A DNA stretch of 64,000 nt. Origin: JANYLB01 sp963837715. GTDB lineage: Bacteria > Actinomycetota > Acidimicrobiia > IMCC26256 > JANYLB01. Below the pieces are notes generated by a model that saw nothing but the letters and a program-made list of their open reading frames with translations, was not told the origin of the DNA and did no database searches. A program made the translations under genes and the position numbers. The stretch is from the NCBI GenBank assembly GCA_963837715.1, contig CAWIOF010000002.1:1550001-1614000 (forward strand). The letters are read 5' to 3'. How positions within the stretch are numbered: position 1 is the first letter of the stretch; the number at the start of each line of letters is the position of its first letter. Shown one piece after another: positions 36,371 to 43,575 of the stretch.

Positions 36371-36741
36371 AACGGGTACTGATCGCCGACGACGACCCCG
36401 ACGTGCGAGAGCTCGTCGAGTTCAAGCTTCGTCAATCGGGGTGGGACGTGAGCACCGCCCGCGACGGAGAGGACGCGCTGGCGCAACTCATCGCGGCCCC
36501 GCCCGACGTCGCCGTGCTCGACATCATGATGCCGAAGCTGTCGGGACTCGACGTGTGTCGGGAGATCCGTCAGCGGGAAGGGGTCGACGAGCTGCCGATC
36601 CTCCTGCTCACCGCGAAGGCCCAGGAGGCCGACGTGGAGCGCGGCTTCGCCCTCGGCGCCGACGACTACGTGGTCAAGCCCTTCAGCCCGCGGGAGCTCG
36701 CGAGCAGGCTCGACGCCCTGATGGTGCGATCGGAGTCGTGA
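36367..36741 (+). CDS. Single-domain response regulator (CheY-like)
   Basis: 124 residues: acidic pocket IADDDPD, Asp52 in AVLDIMMPK, LLTAK switch Thr and the VVKPFSPREL lysine. There is no output domain, so signalling must go by protein contact, possibly with the HEAT-repeat protein whose GTG start overlaps its stop. It most resembles PleD/DivK-type receivers. Confidence 0.92.
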   Translation: MKRVLIADDDPDVRELVEFKLRQSGWDVSTARDGEDALAQLIAAPPDVAVLDIMMPKLSGLDVCREIRQREGVDELPILLLTAKAQEADVERGFALGADDYVVKPFSPRELASRLDALMVRSES

Positions 36742-37745
36742 ACCCCGGCCGCATCCGCACGCTGCGGGCCCGGCGCCACCAGGCGCTCGATCGCGACGTC
36801 GTCCGACCCCGGTTGCTCCGGGCGCTGCACGGCGCGCCGATGGACGTCTCGGGCCTCACGCGGAGCCAACTGCGGGCACTCGACGCGCTGATCCTCGACT
36901 ACCTCGTGAAGCTCCGGGGCGAGGAGCACTCCGTGCTCCTCGAGCTCGTGCGTTCGCGCGGGATCCTCGAACAGACCCTCGATGCCGCCCGCACCCCCCA
37001 GACCGCGTGTCGCGTCCGGGCCGCCGAGGTGCTCGGCGCGATCGCCGACCCGCGCACGCTCCCGATGCTCGTCACCCTGCTCACCGACCACCGCGAGGAG
37101 GTTCGCATCGCGGCTGCCCGTGCCGCGGGCCAGCTGGGCGATCCGATCGTCGTGCCCCGTCTCCTCCACGGGCTCGCCGGCCCCGAGGGCTCCACGCGGC
37201 CCCTGCCGCCCGACGTCGTCGCGTGGGCGGTCTTCCAGATCGGACCGGATGCGACCGACGAGCTGGTCGCCGGCCTCACGTGGGACTCGCCCGAAGTTCG
37301 GCGGCTGAGCGCCGAGGTCCTCGGGCTCCTCCGCGCCGGGTCCGCGGTGGCGAGCCTGGTCGCCGCGCTGTCGGTGGACCCCGACCTCGACGTGCGCGTC
37401 GAGTGCGCCCGCTCACTCGGCCGGATCGGCTCCGACGACGCCGTCCACATCCTCACCATCTCCCTCGAGCCCGACCACGACGGTCGGGTCCGGTCCGCGA
37501 GCGCCCGCGCGCTCGGCCAACTCCACGCGATCGATGCGGTTCCCGCGCTCGTGCACAACCTCGACGATCCCGACTACTGGGTGTCCCACCACGCCGCCGC
37601 CGCGCTCGCGGTGCTCGGACCCTACGCGCACGCGACGCTCGAACGCGTCGCGGCCTCCGACCGCCCGGGCGCACGCCACGCGGAGCAGGCCCTCGCGCTC
37701 GCTCGACTCGCCTTCGGTGAGGAACCCGTCAGCGCAACCGGTTGA
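36738..37745 (+). CDS. HEAT-repeat protein
   Basis: 335 residues, GTG start at 36738 coupled to the receiver gene (GTGA). From about residue 85 there are repeated helical pairs such as CRVRAAEVLGAIADPRTLPML, EVRIAAARAAGQLGDPIVVP, DVRVECARSLGRIGSDDAV and RVRSASARALGQLHAIDAVP. These are phycocyanin-lyase/PBS-type HEAT repeats forming a solenoid. Such scaffolds bind other proteins. Within this operon it may be the output adaptor of the receiver (inference). The 3' end overlaps the thiolase gene by 17 bp. Confidence 0.88.
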   Translation: MNPGRIRTLRARRHQALDRDVVRPRLLRALHGAPMDVSGLTRSQLRALDALILDYLVKLRGEEHSVLLELVRSRGILEQTLDAARTPQTACRVRAAEVLGAIADPRTLPMLVTLLTDHREEVRIAAARAAGQLGDPIVVPRLLHGLAGPEGSTRPLPPDVVAWAVFQIGPDATDELVAGLTWDSPEVRRLSAEVLGLLRAGSAVASLVAALSVDPDLDVRVECARSLGRIGSDDAVHILTISLEPDHDGRVRSASARALGQLHAIDAVPALVHNLDDPDYWVSHHAAAALAVLGPYAHATLERVAASDRPGARHAEQALALARLAFGEEPVSATG

Positions 37746-39183
37746 CAGCACCGTCGGGCACGAGGGTCACGTCGGAGCCCACGAGCTCCTCGACCTCCGC
37801 GCCGTCGAGGCGGTCACGGTCGTCGATGCGGGCGTAGCACCGTCCACCGGGAACGTCGCACACCGCGACTCCCCACTCGGGCTCGCCATCGGCGCCGTGG
37901 ACGACGGAATACGCGGCGACGACCGCGGCACCCTCGTGGCGGTCGACGATCGCGACCCGCTCGGGCTCGGTCACGTCGGGCGGCGGCGAGGAAGGCCCGG
38001 GCTCGGTGGAGTACACACCGAAGGCATGCTTCGTCATGTGCATCCCCACCCCGCTCACCAAGCCGACGGAGCCCGGATCGGCCCGCAGCCGGCGCGCCAT
38101 CGTGGCGATCGAGTGGGTGACGTAGTCGCTCCCCGCACCACCGTGGTACGGGAGTCCACCGGTGACGGTGAAGCCCCGCGGGTCGTCGGGCGCGAGCCCC
38201 AACGCGTCCCGAGCGAAGTTCACCGACGAGCCGAAACAGGAGTACAGATCGAGGTGGGCGACGTCGTCGAGCCCCACGCCCGCGGCCGCCAGCGCCGCGC
38301 CACTCCCCCGTTCCATCGCCGGTGATCGCCAGAGGTCGGGATGCTCCGCGACGTAGACCGGGTCGAGCGCGTACGACGCGCCGCGCAGGTACACCCGGTC
38401 GTCGGTCGCGACACCCAGTGCGTCGGCACACTCGTGGGAGGCCAGGAGGAGCCCGGCCGACATGTCGACGTCCATGATCGACACCATGAACTTGGTGTAC
38501 GGGTAGCCGACCATGCGGTTGGTCCGACCCGCCGTGATGATCTCCTCCACTGTGCGCTCGATCGGGAACCAGGCCTCGGGGTTGGCCGCGGCAACCCGCG
38601 TGAACGCGGCCCACTGCTCCCCGAGCCGGTGGCGGTAGTCGTCGAGCCCGACGCCGAGGTGCGCGCGCCGGGCGTTCTCGAAGATCGCGAACGTGAGCCA
38701 CGCCTGGAACACCTCGTGGGCGACCTCGGCGGGGTGGAACGGCGCCTCCCACGGGAACGGCCGCTTCTCCTCCGGCTTGTGCGAATACGGGTACCGCTCC
38801 CCTGCCTTCTTGAAGCGCCGCTGGGTGGCCAACGCCTCCGCGCCCACGATGAGGACGAGATCGAGCTCGCCCCGACGGATCCGTTCCGCGTTGTCCTGGA
38901 CGAGTTGCTGCGGCGTGGTCCCGCCGATGCCCGAGTAGTGCAGCCGCCCCGGCTCGACCGACAGTCGCTCCGCCAGCCGTCGGGGTGGGTCGTCGTACTG
39001 CCACGTCTGGCAGTAGACGACGTCGATCGCGTCGAGCCGCGACAGATGCGCCCCCGCGGCCGCGCGCGCCACCTCCTCCCACATCGCCAACGGTTCGGGC
39101 GCACCTGCGTCGCCGACGTCGGCGGGATGCCACGTGCGCGTCGCCTCACCGATGAGGCACGCGGCGCGCGGATCGGCCGCCAC
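37729..39183 (-). CDS. Thiolase-fold acetyl-CoA acetyltransferase-like protein (SCP-x type)
   Basis: 484 residues of thiolase fold from GTG 39183. HYSGIGGTTPQQLVQDNAERIRRGELDLVLIVGAEAL corresponds to the nucleophile region, with Thr/Gly where biosynthetic thiolases have the active Cys. LDLYSCFGSSVNFARDALGL and GGLPYHGGAGSDYVTHSIATM are conserved in the lipid-transfer-protein thiolase branch. A typical N-terminal nucleophilic Cys is not obvious, so activity may be non-classical or involve aldol chemistry, as in Ltp2-type enzymes. The gene lies six bases after the enoyl-CoA hydratase stop, in a shared operon. Confidence 0.85.
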   Translation of the reverse strand: MAADPRAACLIGEATRTWHPADVGDAGAPEPLAMWEEVARAAAGAHLSRLDAIDVVYCQTWQYDDPPRRLAERLSVEPGRLHYSGIGGTTPQQLVQDNAERIRRGELDLVLIVGAEALATQRRFKKAGERYPYSHKPEEKRPFPWEAPFHPAEVAHEVFQAWLTFAIFENARRAHLGVGLDDYRHRLGEQWAAFTRVAAANPEAWFPIERTVEEIITAGRTNRMVGYPYTKFMVSIMDVDMSAGLLLASHECADALGVATDDRVYLRGASYALDPVYVAEHPDLWRSPAMERGSGAALAAAGVGLDDVAHLDLYSCFGSSVNFARDALGLAPDDPRGFTVTGGLPYHGGAGSDYVTHSIATMARRLRADPGSVGLVSGVGMHMTKHAFGVYSTEPGPSSPPPDVTEPERVAIVDRHEGAAVVAAYSVVHGADGEPEWGVAVCDVPGGRCYARIDDRDRLDGAEVEELVGSDVTLVPDGAVNRLR

Positions 39184-39189
39184 CCGCAG

Positions 39190-39999
39190 CTACTTCCCCT
39201 GCCAGCGGGGCTCGCGCTTCTCCGCGAATGCCTTCGGCCCCTCGACCGCGTCGGCGGTCTGGAAGATCCGGCCGGCGATCGCCGACTCGTTCCGGTACGC
39301 GTCGCGCAGATCCATCCCGAGGCCTTCCCACACGCTCTGCTTCGTGGCCCGGACCGCGAGCGGCGCATTCGCGGTGATGCGACGCGCGTACGCCCACGCC
39401 GCGTCGAGCAGCTCCTCGCGTGGCACCACCGCATTGAGGAGTCCCATCTCGAGCGCCCGCGCCGCCGGGACGAGATCGGCGCAGAGGAGGAACTCCATCG
39501 CCTGCGGGAACGGGATCTGGCGGGGCAGGCGCACGGTCGTGCCGCCACCGGCGAAGAGGCCCCGCTTGGGTTCCATCACCGCGAACTGGGCCTCGGGGCA
39601 CGCCACCCGGATGTCGGCACCACCGAGCATCTCCATCCCGCCGGCGGTGCAGTACCCGTTGACCGCGGCGATGATCGGCTTCCAGATCTTCGCCCCCCGG
39701 AGCACAGCCTTCGTGCCGTCGTCGAGCCGATACCCGTCGACCTCGGTCACGCCTTCCTCGACGATCCGCTGCTGGAGCTTCGTGATCGCGGGGACGTACG
39801 TCTTGAGATCGGCACCGGTGAAGAACGCGTCGCCCACGCCGGTGATCACCGCCACCCACGCGTCGGGATCGGTGTCGAAGCGCTCCCACGCTTCGCGCAG
39901 GGCCTTGAAGTGCTCGAGGTCGGCCGAGTTGCGCGCCTCCGGCCGGTCGATGGTGATGAGCACCGTGTGCTCGACAGGTCCCGTCTCGTATCCGATCAT
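39190..39999 (-). CDS. Enoyl-CoA hydratase/isomerase
   Basis: 269-residue crotonase. Oxyanion-hole segments are AFFTGADLKTY and AAVNGYCTAGGMEMLGGADIRVA; the usual C-terminal ALEMGLLNAVVPREELLDAA is present. The second catalytic Glu position (PKRGLFAGGGTTVRLPRQIP) has no Glu, as in several crotonases that are isomerases or hydrolases rather than hydratases. It is the first gene of a two-gene operon with the thiolase. Its start codon abuts a duplicated 63-bp element. Confidence 0.9.
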   Translation of the reverse strand: MIGYETGPVEHTVLITIDRPEARNSADLEHFKALREAWERFDTDPDAWVAVITGVGDAFFTGADLKTYVPAITKLQQRIVEEGVTEVDGYRLDDGTKAVLRGAKIWKPIIAAVNGYCTAGGMEMLGGADIRVACPEAQFAVMEPKRGLFAGGGTTVRLPRQIPFPQAMEFLLCADLVPAARALEMGLLNAVVPREELLDAAWAYARRITANAPLAVRATKQSVWEGLGMDLRDAYRNESAIAGRIFQTADAVEGPKAFAEKREPRWQGK

Positions 40000-40002
40000 C
40001 TG

Positions 40003-40132
40003 GAATCGCTCCGCTCGCTACTCGGCGCTTCGTGCCCGTCGGCGGTCCTGTCGCTCGCTCCACATCCTTGAATCGCTCCGCTCGCTACTCGGCGCTTCGT
40101 GCCCGTCGGCGGTCCTGTCGCTCGCTCCACAT
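40003..40132. repeat. Perfect 63-bp direct repeat (two copies, 67-bp period)
   Basis: Copies at 40003-40065 and 40070-40132 are identical over 63 bp and separated by CCTT. They occupy almost the whole leader of the enoyl-CoA hydratase gene. Read on the minus strand, each copy contains an ATG followed by 14 sense codons and TAG (15 residues starting MWSERQDRR). The unit contains sub-repeats CGCTCCGCTCGCT and CGCTCGCTCCAC. It could be a family of dispersed intergenic repeats or a duplicated leader. Confidence 0.85.
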
Positions 40133-40154
40133 AACCTGACACGCTAGTCAGGTT
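40133..40154. promoter_or_regulatory. Perfect inverted repeat, likely operator in divergent promoter
   Basis: AACCTGAC and GTCAGGTT form perfect 8-bp arms around ACGCTA, directly next to the second 63-bp repeat and 17 bp before the GTG start at 40172. Spacing and symmetry fit a TetR-family operator controlling both the enoyl-CoA hydratase/thiolase and the dehydrogenase/aldolase operons. No regulator gene is adjacent. Confidence 0.55.
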
Positions 40155-40171
40155 CGTGCGAAGCTGACCGC

Positions 40172-41161
40172 GTGACCAACCCCTCCGGCACCCGCCCCCG
40201 CGCCCTCGTGACCGCCCCGTTCCGCGGTGAGGGGCTCGCCACCCTCGAGGGCCTCGCCGACATCGTGCTCGACCCCTGGATCGACCACCGACCGCTGCGG
40301 CTCTACAAGGCCGAAGACCTCGCGGCCCGCATCGTGGCCGAAGGCGCTGACCTGCTCGTGGTCGAGAGCGACTCCGTGAAGGGCCCCGTCCTCGACCTGC
40401 CGCTGCGGGCCATCGGCGCCTGCCGGGGCGACCCCACCAACGTCGACATCCCCGGCGCGACCGAGAAGGGCATCCCGGTACTGCGCGCGCCGGGTCGCAA
40501 CGCCGACGGTGTGGCCGAGATGACCGTCGCGCTCCTGTTCGCGGTGAACCGTGGCGTCGTGCGGGCCGACCTCGACGTCCGCTCCGGCGAGGTCTGGCGC
40601 GACGGCACGATCCCGTACCAGCGGTTCCGGGCCTGGCAGCTCGCGGGCCAGACCGCGGGGCTCGTCGGCCTCGGTTCGGTCGGCCGGGCGACGAAGTGGC
40701 GGCTCGAGGGGCTCGGGATGCAGGTCATCTCCTACGACCCCTACAACCCGGAGGCGACGCACTCCCTCGACGACCTCCTCGCCGAGGCCGACGTCGTGTC
40801 GATGCACGCGACGGTCACCCCCGAGACCGAGGGGTTGATCGGCGCGGCCCAGTTCGATCGCATGAAGGAGGGCGCGGTGTTCGTGAACACGGCGCGTGCG
40901 CTCCTCCACGACACCGATGCCCTCGTCGACGCGCTCGTGACCGGCCACCTCGCCGGTGCCGGCCTCGACCACTTCGTGGGCGAGCACCTCCCGGTCGAGC
41001 ACCCGCTCTGCGCGATGCCGAACGTCGTGCTCACGCCGCACATCGGCGGCGCGACGTACGACACCGAGGCCAACCACTCCCGGATCATCGCCGACGACCT
41101 CGCCCGGCTCCTCGCCGGTGAACGTCCCCTCCACATCTGCAACCCCGAGGTGCTCGCGTGA
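40172..41161 (+). CDS. D-isomer-specific 2-hydroxyacid dehydrogenase
   Basis: 329 residues, GTG start. The Rossmann motif GLVGLGSVGRATKWRL binds NAD(P). Catalytic elements NVDIPGATEKGIPV, NTARALLHDTDAL and LTPHIGGATYDTEAN (His) are present. It reduces a 2-oxoacid or oxidises a D-2-hydroxyacid, as in the phosphoglycerate and glyoxylate reductase groups. Coupling to a class II aldolase by GTGA suggests sugar-acid metabolism; the pair resembles erythronate- or threonate-type routes only loosely. Confidence 0.9.
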   Translation: MTNPSGTRPRALVTAPFRGEGLATLEGLADIVLDPWIDHRPLRLYKAEDLAARIVAEGADLLVVESDSVKGPVLDLPLRAIGACRGDPTNVDIPGATEKGIPVLRAPGRNADGVAEMTVALLFAVNRGVVRADLDVRSGEVWRDGTIPYQRFRAWQLAGQTAGLVGLGSVGRATKWRLEGLGMQVISYDPYNPEATHSLDDLLAEADVVSMHATVTPETEGLIGAAQFDRMKEGAVFVNTARALLHDTDALVDALVTGHLAGAGLDHFVGEHLPVEHPLCAMPNVVLTPHIGGATYDTEANHSRIIADDLARLLAGERPLHICNPEVLA

Positions 41162-41823
41162 CCCCGAAGGTGACGCTCACCGCGCAGGAGACCAAGGAAC
41201 AGGTCCTGTGGGCCGCCCAGGAGATGCTCCGCTCCGGGCTCGTGGAGGGCACGGCGGGGAACCTCGCGGCCCGGCTCCCCGACGGCAACGCGGTGCTCAC
41301 CCCGTCGAGCGTCGACTACCTCACGATGACCCTCGACGATCTCGTCGTGTGTGACCTCGACGGCACCGTGCTCGAGGGCGAGCGCAGTCCGACCACGGAG
41401 AAGGCACTGCACCTCGGGGCGCTGCGCCTCCACGACGAGATCAACGCGACGATGCACTGCCACGCCAAGTTCGCGACGATGTTCGCCCTCACCCGTCAGC
41501 CCATCCCCGCGGTCATCGAGGAGTTCGTGGTGTACGTCGGCGGCGACGTCGAGTGCGCCGACTACCGCACGACCGGGACCGACGAGCTCGGCGAGGAGAT
41601 CGCGAAGCGCGTCGCCGAGCGGGCCTGCGTGCTCATGGCCAACCACGGCCTGTTCGCGGTGGCGAAGGACCCGAAGCAGGTCCTCCACGTCGCCCAGCTG
41701 GTCGAGCGGACGGCGGAGATCGTGTGGGGTGCTCGCCTCCTCGGAGAGATCGTCCCCATCCCCGGCGAGGTCAACGACACCTTCGCCGGCTACTACCGCT
41801 ACGGCCGGACCGGCAGGTTCTGA
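41158..41823 (+). CDS. Class II aldolase/adducin family protein (L-fuculose-phosphate aldolase-like)
   Basis: 221 residues. Zn ligands are visible in ATMHCHAKFATMFA and MANHGLFAV; GLVEGTAGNLAARL is the conserved phosphate-binding start. The family cleaves sugar phosphates such as fuculose-1-P and ribulose-5-P or decarboxylates related acids. It is coupled to the upstream dehydrogenase. There is no kinase nearby, so the physiological sugar is unknown. Confidence 0.9.
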   Translation: MTPKVTLTAQETKEQVLWAAQEMLRSGLVEGTAGNLAARLPDGNAVLTPSSVDYLTMTLDDLVVCDLDGTVLEGERSPTTEKALHLGALRLHDEINATMHCHAKFATMFALTRQPIPAVIEEFVVYVGGDVECADYRTTGTDELGEEIAKRVAERACVLMANHGLFAVAKDPKQVLHVAQLVERTAEIVWGARLLGEIVPIPGEVNDTFAGYYRYGRTGRF

Positions 41824-41925
41824 ACAGAAGCCGGCCCGTCTGAACGCAAGCTGGCCATGCCACGCCCGGATCGGGCCGCTCCGGTAGTGTCGCCGCAGGA
41901 TCTCGACCAGAACAGGGGGCGCCGA

Positions 41926-42132
41926 GTGCGACTCGTCGCTTATCTCGACGCAAACTCCGGGAGCTTGATCGCATCGGCGATCGCGGCCGGGTTCGCAGGC
42001 ATCGCGGTGGTGTTCAAGGTGGGATGGCGACGTGTCGTCGCCTTCTTCTCACCCAAGGCCCGGGCGGCCGCGAAGGCCGATGCAGCTGCGTCGGCCACCG
42101 ACGCGCCCGCAGCCGCCGCCGACGACGCGTAG
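41926..42132 (+). CDS. Small single-pass membrane protein, actinobacterial
   Basis: 68 residues from GTG 41926, with AGGGGG about seven bases upstream. One membrane helix (SLIASAIAAGFAGIAVVF) is followed by a basic stretch and an Ala/Asp-rich tail. Similar small proteins often sit directly before a methyltransferase/sulfatase-like pair in Acidimicrobiia envelope loci, but I know of no function. An in-frame ATG at 41857 lacks a ribosome binding site. Confidence 0.65.
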   Translation: MRLVAYLDANSGSLIASAIAAGFAGIAVVFKVGWRRVVAFFSPKARAAAKADAAASATDAPAAAADDA

Positions 42133-42159
42133 CGCCGCCCGGTCGCGACCAGTCCGCCG

Positions 42160-43575
42160 ATGAACGAACCCGCGAGCGACGCGGGCGTCGAGCCGGGATC
42201 GTTCCGCGATCCCGCCACGCGGGTCTTCTACGCGGGCGGCCGGGTGTTCCGCGGCCTCGACGACACCGCGTCGGCGGATTGGGCCGCCCTGTCGGCCACG
42301 TCGTTCTTCCCGACCCTCCTCGCCGAGGGCAAGGCCGTGGGCACCGAGACCGTGAACCTCGCCGACATCCCCGATGGTGCGCCCGGGACCTTCGCTGCGG
42401 TGCTCGAACACGACCGGATCCCGTTCGTGTCGTACCCCTACGAGTGGTCGTTCGAGATGCTGCGCGACGCGGCGCTGCTCCACCTCGAGATCCTGATCGC
42501 CGCGCTCGGCGAAGACGTCACCATGAAAGACGGCTACACGTTCAACGTGCAGTGGGTCGGCCGTCGGCCGGTGTTCATCGACATCGGCTCGTTCGAACCC
42601 CTCCGCAGCGGAGGACCCTGGATCGGCTACCGGCAGTTCTGCCAGACGTTCCTGTACCCGCTCCTCCTCGAGGCCCACCTCGGGATCCCGTTCCAGCGCT
42701 ACCTCCTCGGCCACCTCGACGGTCTCGAACCCACCGAGATGCGGCGAATCTTCTCGGGCCGCAAGCGGTTCAAGAAGGGTGTGTTCCGCCACGTCTTCCT
42801 CCACAGCGTCGCGGAGTCGCGCGTGACCGAGGGCGGCACGGCACTCAAGGACGAGATGGGCAAGGCCGGCTTCGGCAAGGAACTCACGCTCGCCACCGTC
42901 AAGAAGCTGCACAAGCTGATCGGCAAGCTCCGCTCGAAGCGTTCGGAGTCGGGCTGGAAGCAGTACCGCGAGACGTGCTCCTACTCCGACGACGACCGCG
43001 CCGCGAAGGATGCCTTCATCCGGACTGCCGTCGAGGGTACGAACCCCCACCTCTCGTGGGACCTCGGCTGCAACGACGGCGCGTACGCCCGGATGATCGC
43101 GGAGTACGGCGGGACGGTCGTGGCCGTCGACTCCGACGACGTCACCGTCGACGCCTTCTACCGGTCGCTGCGCGCCGACGGACCCGACAACATCCTCCCG
43201 TTGGTGATGGACCTCGTCGATCCCTCACCGTCCCGGGGGTGGCGCAACGAGGAACGGCGGGCGTTCACCGGCCGTGATCGACCCGACCTCGTGCTCGCGC
43301 TCGCGCTCGTGCACCACCTCGCGATCGCCGCGAACGTCCCGCTCGCGGAGGTCGTGTCGTGGTTCCGGTCGCTCGACGCGACCCTGATCGTCGAGTTCGT
43401 CGAACCCCACGACCCGATGGCCGCCCAGCTGCTCGGGAACAAGCCGGTCGGCATGTTCGACGACTACCGCATCGAGACGTTCGAGCAGCACCTCGGTGAG
43501 CACTTCACGATCGCCCGTCGGGAACAGCTCCCGGGTGGGAGCCGGACGCTCTACCTCGCCGTTCCGAGGTCGTGA
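42160..43575 (+). CDS. Class I SAM-dependent methyltransferase-like protein with long N-terminal domain
   Basis: 471 residues. The C-terminal half has a SAM-binding motif LSWDLGCNDGAYARMIAEYG, an acidic loop (VVAVDSDD) and DLVLALALVHHLAIA, typical of class I methyltransferases. The first 270 residues contain FRGLDDTASADWAAL, PYEWSFEMLRDAALLHLEIL and FIDIGSFEPL, found in large nodulation-like or O-antigen-linked methyltransferases. The stop overlaps the sulfatase-like gene (GTGA), so the pair is likely co-functional, modifying an envelope polymer (inference). Confidence 0.85.
   Translation: MNEPASDAGVEPGSFRDPATRVFYAGGRVFRGLDDTASADWAALSATSFFPTLLAEGKAVGTETVNLADIPDGAPGTFAAVLEHDRIPFVSYPYEWSFEMLRDAALLHLEILIAALGEDVTMKDGYTFNVQWVGRRPVFIDIGSFEPLRSGGPWIGYRQFCQTFLYPLLLEAHLGIPFQRYLLGHLDGLEPTEMRRIFSGRKRFKKGVFRHVFLHSVAESRVTEGGTALKDEMGKAGFGKELTLATVKKLHKLIGKLRSKRSESGWKQYRETCSYSDDDRAAKDAFIRTAVEGTNPHLSWDLGCNDGAYARMIAEYGGTVVAVDSDDVTVDAFYRSLRADGPDNILPLVMDLVDPSPSRGWRNEERRAFTGRDRPDLVLALALVHHLAIAANVPLAEVVSWFRSLDATLIVEFVEPHDPMAAQLLGNKPVGMFDDYRIETFEQHLGEHFTIARREQLPGGSRTLYLAVPRS

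Noticed and set aside
40003..40132. CRISPR-like direct repeats
   Set aside because: Only two copies, with a 4-bp spacer and no cas genes. It is a tandem duplication.
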